The position numbers were made by a program, and so were the translations under genes. A DNA stretch of 6,118 bases from Treponema sp. (GTDB lineage: Bacteria; Spirochaetota; Spirochaetia; Treponematales; Breznakiellaceae), in NCBI GenBank assembly GCA_009776715.1, contig WRNF01000046.1, forward strand, positions 1 through 6,118. Reading direction: 5' to 3'. Below the pieces are notes generated by a model, which worked only from the letters and a program-made list of their open reading frames with translations, was not told the DNA's origin and ran no database searches. Position 1 is the first letter of the stretch. Every line of letters starts with the position of its first letter. Shown here in pieces: positions 5,707-6,118 of this stretch.

Positions 5707-6118
5707 AGTCCCGATGGATTTATTTTATTGCATTGCGTTATATCTTTCGCAGAAGAAAAAAAACGCCTTCGCCTGTACTGTCGATACTGGGGATAGCCGT
5801 AGGGGTGATGGCCTTATTGATAATTATTGCGGTAATGAATGGATTCCAGTTAAGTTTTATCGAAAGCATATTGGAAATATCTTCTTACCATCTGCGCGCA
5901 GGAAATATTGAAGCATCAGCCCTTGATACAGTGAGGGAAACAATACTAAAAATTGACGGAGTAAAATCGGTCATTCCGTTCCGTGAATTCCAGGCCCTAA
6001 TTAAAGGCAAACGGGGAAAGCAGCAGGCCATTTTGGTCAGGGCATTCCCATCAGATGCAAAGTCAATGGATGCCTCTCTGATTGAACGGCTGCATTTTGA
6101 ACGGGTTCAGTTTGCAGA
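5703..6118 (+). CDS. lolC/lolE: LolC/LolE-family lipoprotein-releasing ABC permease (5' part only)
   Basis: The reading frame stays open from ATG 5703 to the window edge, giving the first 138 residues; the rest lies outside. The start is typical of the LolC/LolE membrane subunit: FIALRYIFRRRKK (8-20), then a first transmembrane helix (about 25-45) containing SILGIAVGVMALL, then the family signature MNGFQ (45-49), and then a conserved HLR at 63-65. The following residues start the large periplasmic (MacB-like) domain. In the family, LolC/E with the ATPase LolD extracts outer-membrane lipoproteins from the inner membrane and passes them to LolA. LolC and LolE cannot be told apart from this fragment, and many bacteria have a single LolF-like protein. 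The start codon overlaps the preceding TGA as ATGA; GAGGAAAGGG (5683-5692) is the likely binding site. A lolD gene would be expected downstream. Confidence 0.9.
   Translation, partial: MKSRWIYFIALRYIFRRRKKTPSPVLSILGIAVGVMALLIIIAVMNGFQLSFIESILEISSYHLRAGNIEASALDTVRETILKIDGVKSVIPFREFQALIKGKRGKQQAILVRAFPSDAKSMDASLIERLHFERVQFA

Noticed and set aside
5681..5911. A 76-residue + strand frame spanning the last junction
   Set aside because: It overlaps the permease gene in another frame, and its translation has no family features, while the permease frame shows clear LolC/E motifs.

Overview
The window looks like chromosomal DNA from a spirochaete, most probably a Treponema-like organism. This is inferred from the products: a PEGA-domain exported protein, a short FtsY with a TKYD G4 motif, and a LolC/LolE-type permease in one tight operon. 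The moderate GC content, A-rich gene starts and use of a TTG start agree with it. No marker gene settles the species.

Layout. Bases 1 to about 624 hold no gene I can support. They contain short repeats and hairpins: a degenerate 7-bp CCCTAAC tandem repeat, two terminator-like hairpins, a (TG)12 microsatellite, and an inverted array of 10-bp units. The last array unit runs directly into a TGnTATAAT extended -10 box. A second promoter candidate (TTGACT, 17 bp, TATTCT) lies immediately before the first gene. From 625 to the window end there are five genes on the + strand with almost no space between them: prfB (release factor 2, expressed through a +1 programmed frameshift), a PEGA-domain membrane-anchored protein, ftsY (SRP receptor GTPase), an unrecognised acidic single-pass membrane protein, and the 5' part of a LolC/LolE-family permease cut off by the window edge. 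The junctions are a 2-nt gap, a 4-nt ATGA overlap, an 8-nt overlap with a TTG start, and another 4-nt ATGA overlap. This strongly suggests one translationally coupled operon.

How the genes fit together. RF2 ends translation at UGA and UAA. FtsY brings ribosomes making membrane proteins to the inner membrane. LolC/E extracts lipoproteins from that membrane. The PEGA protein and the acidic protein are predicted to be envelope proteins. The operon therefore mixes translation with envelope biogenesis. Because prfB is first and its frameshift senses RF2 level, its autoregulation could affect the downstream genes, two of which also end in UGA. That last point is inference.

I see no mobile element, CRISPR array, defence system or clearly new machinery. 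The most notable items are the prfB recoding site at the head of a multigene operon, the promoter-bearing repeat upstream, and the A-rich, repeat-bearing unknown membrane protein between ftsY and the permease gene.
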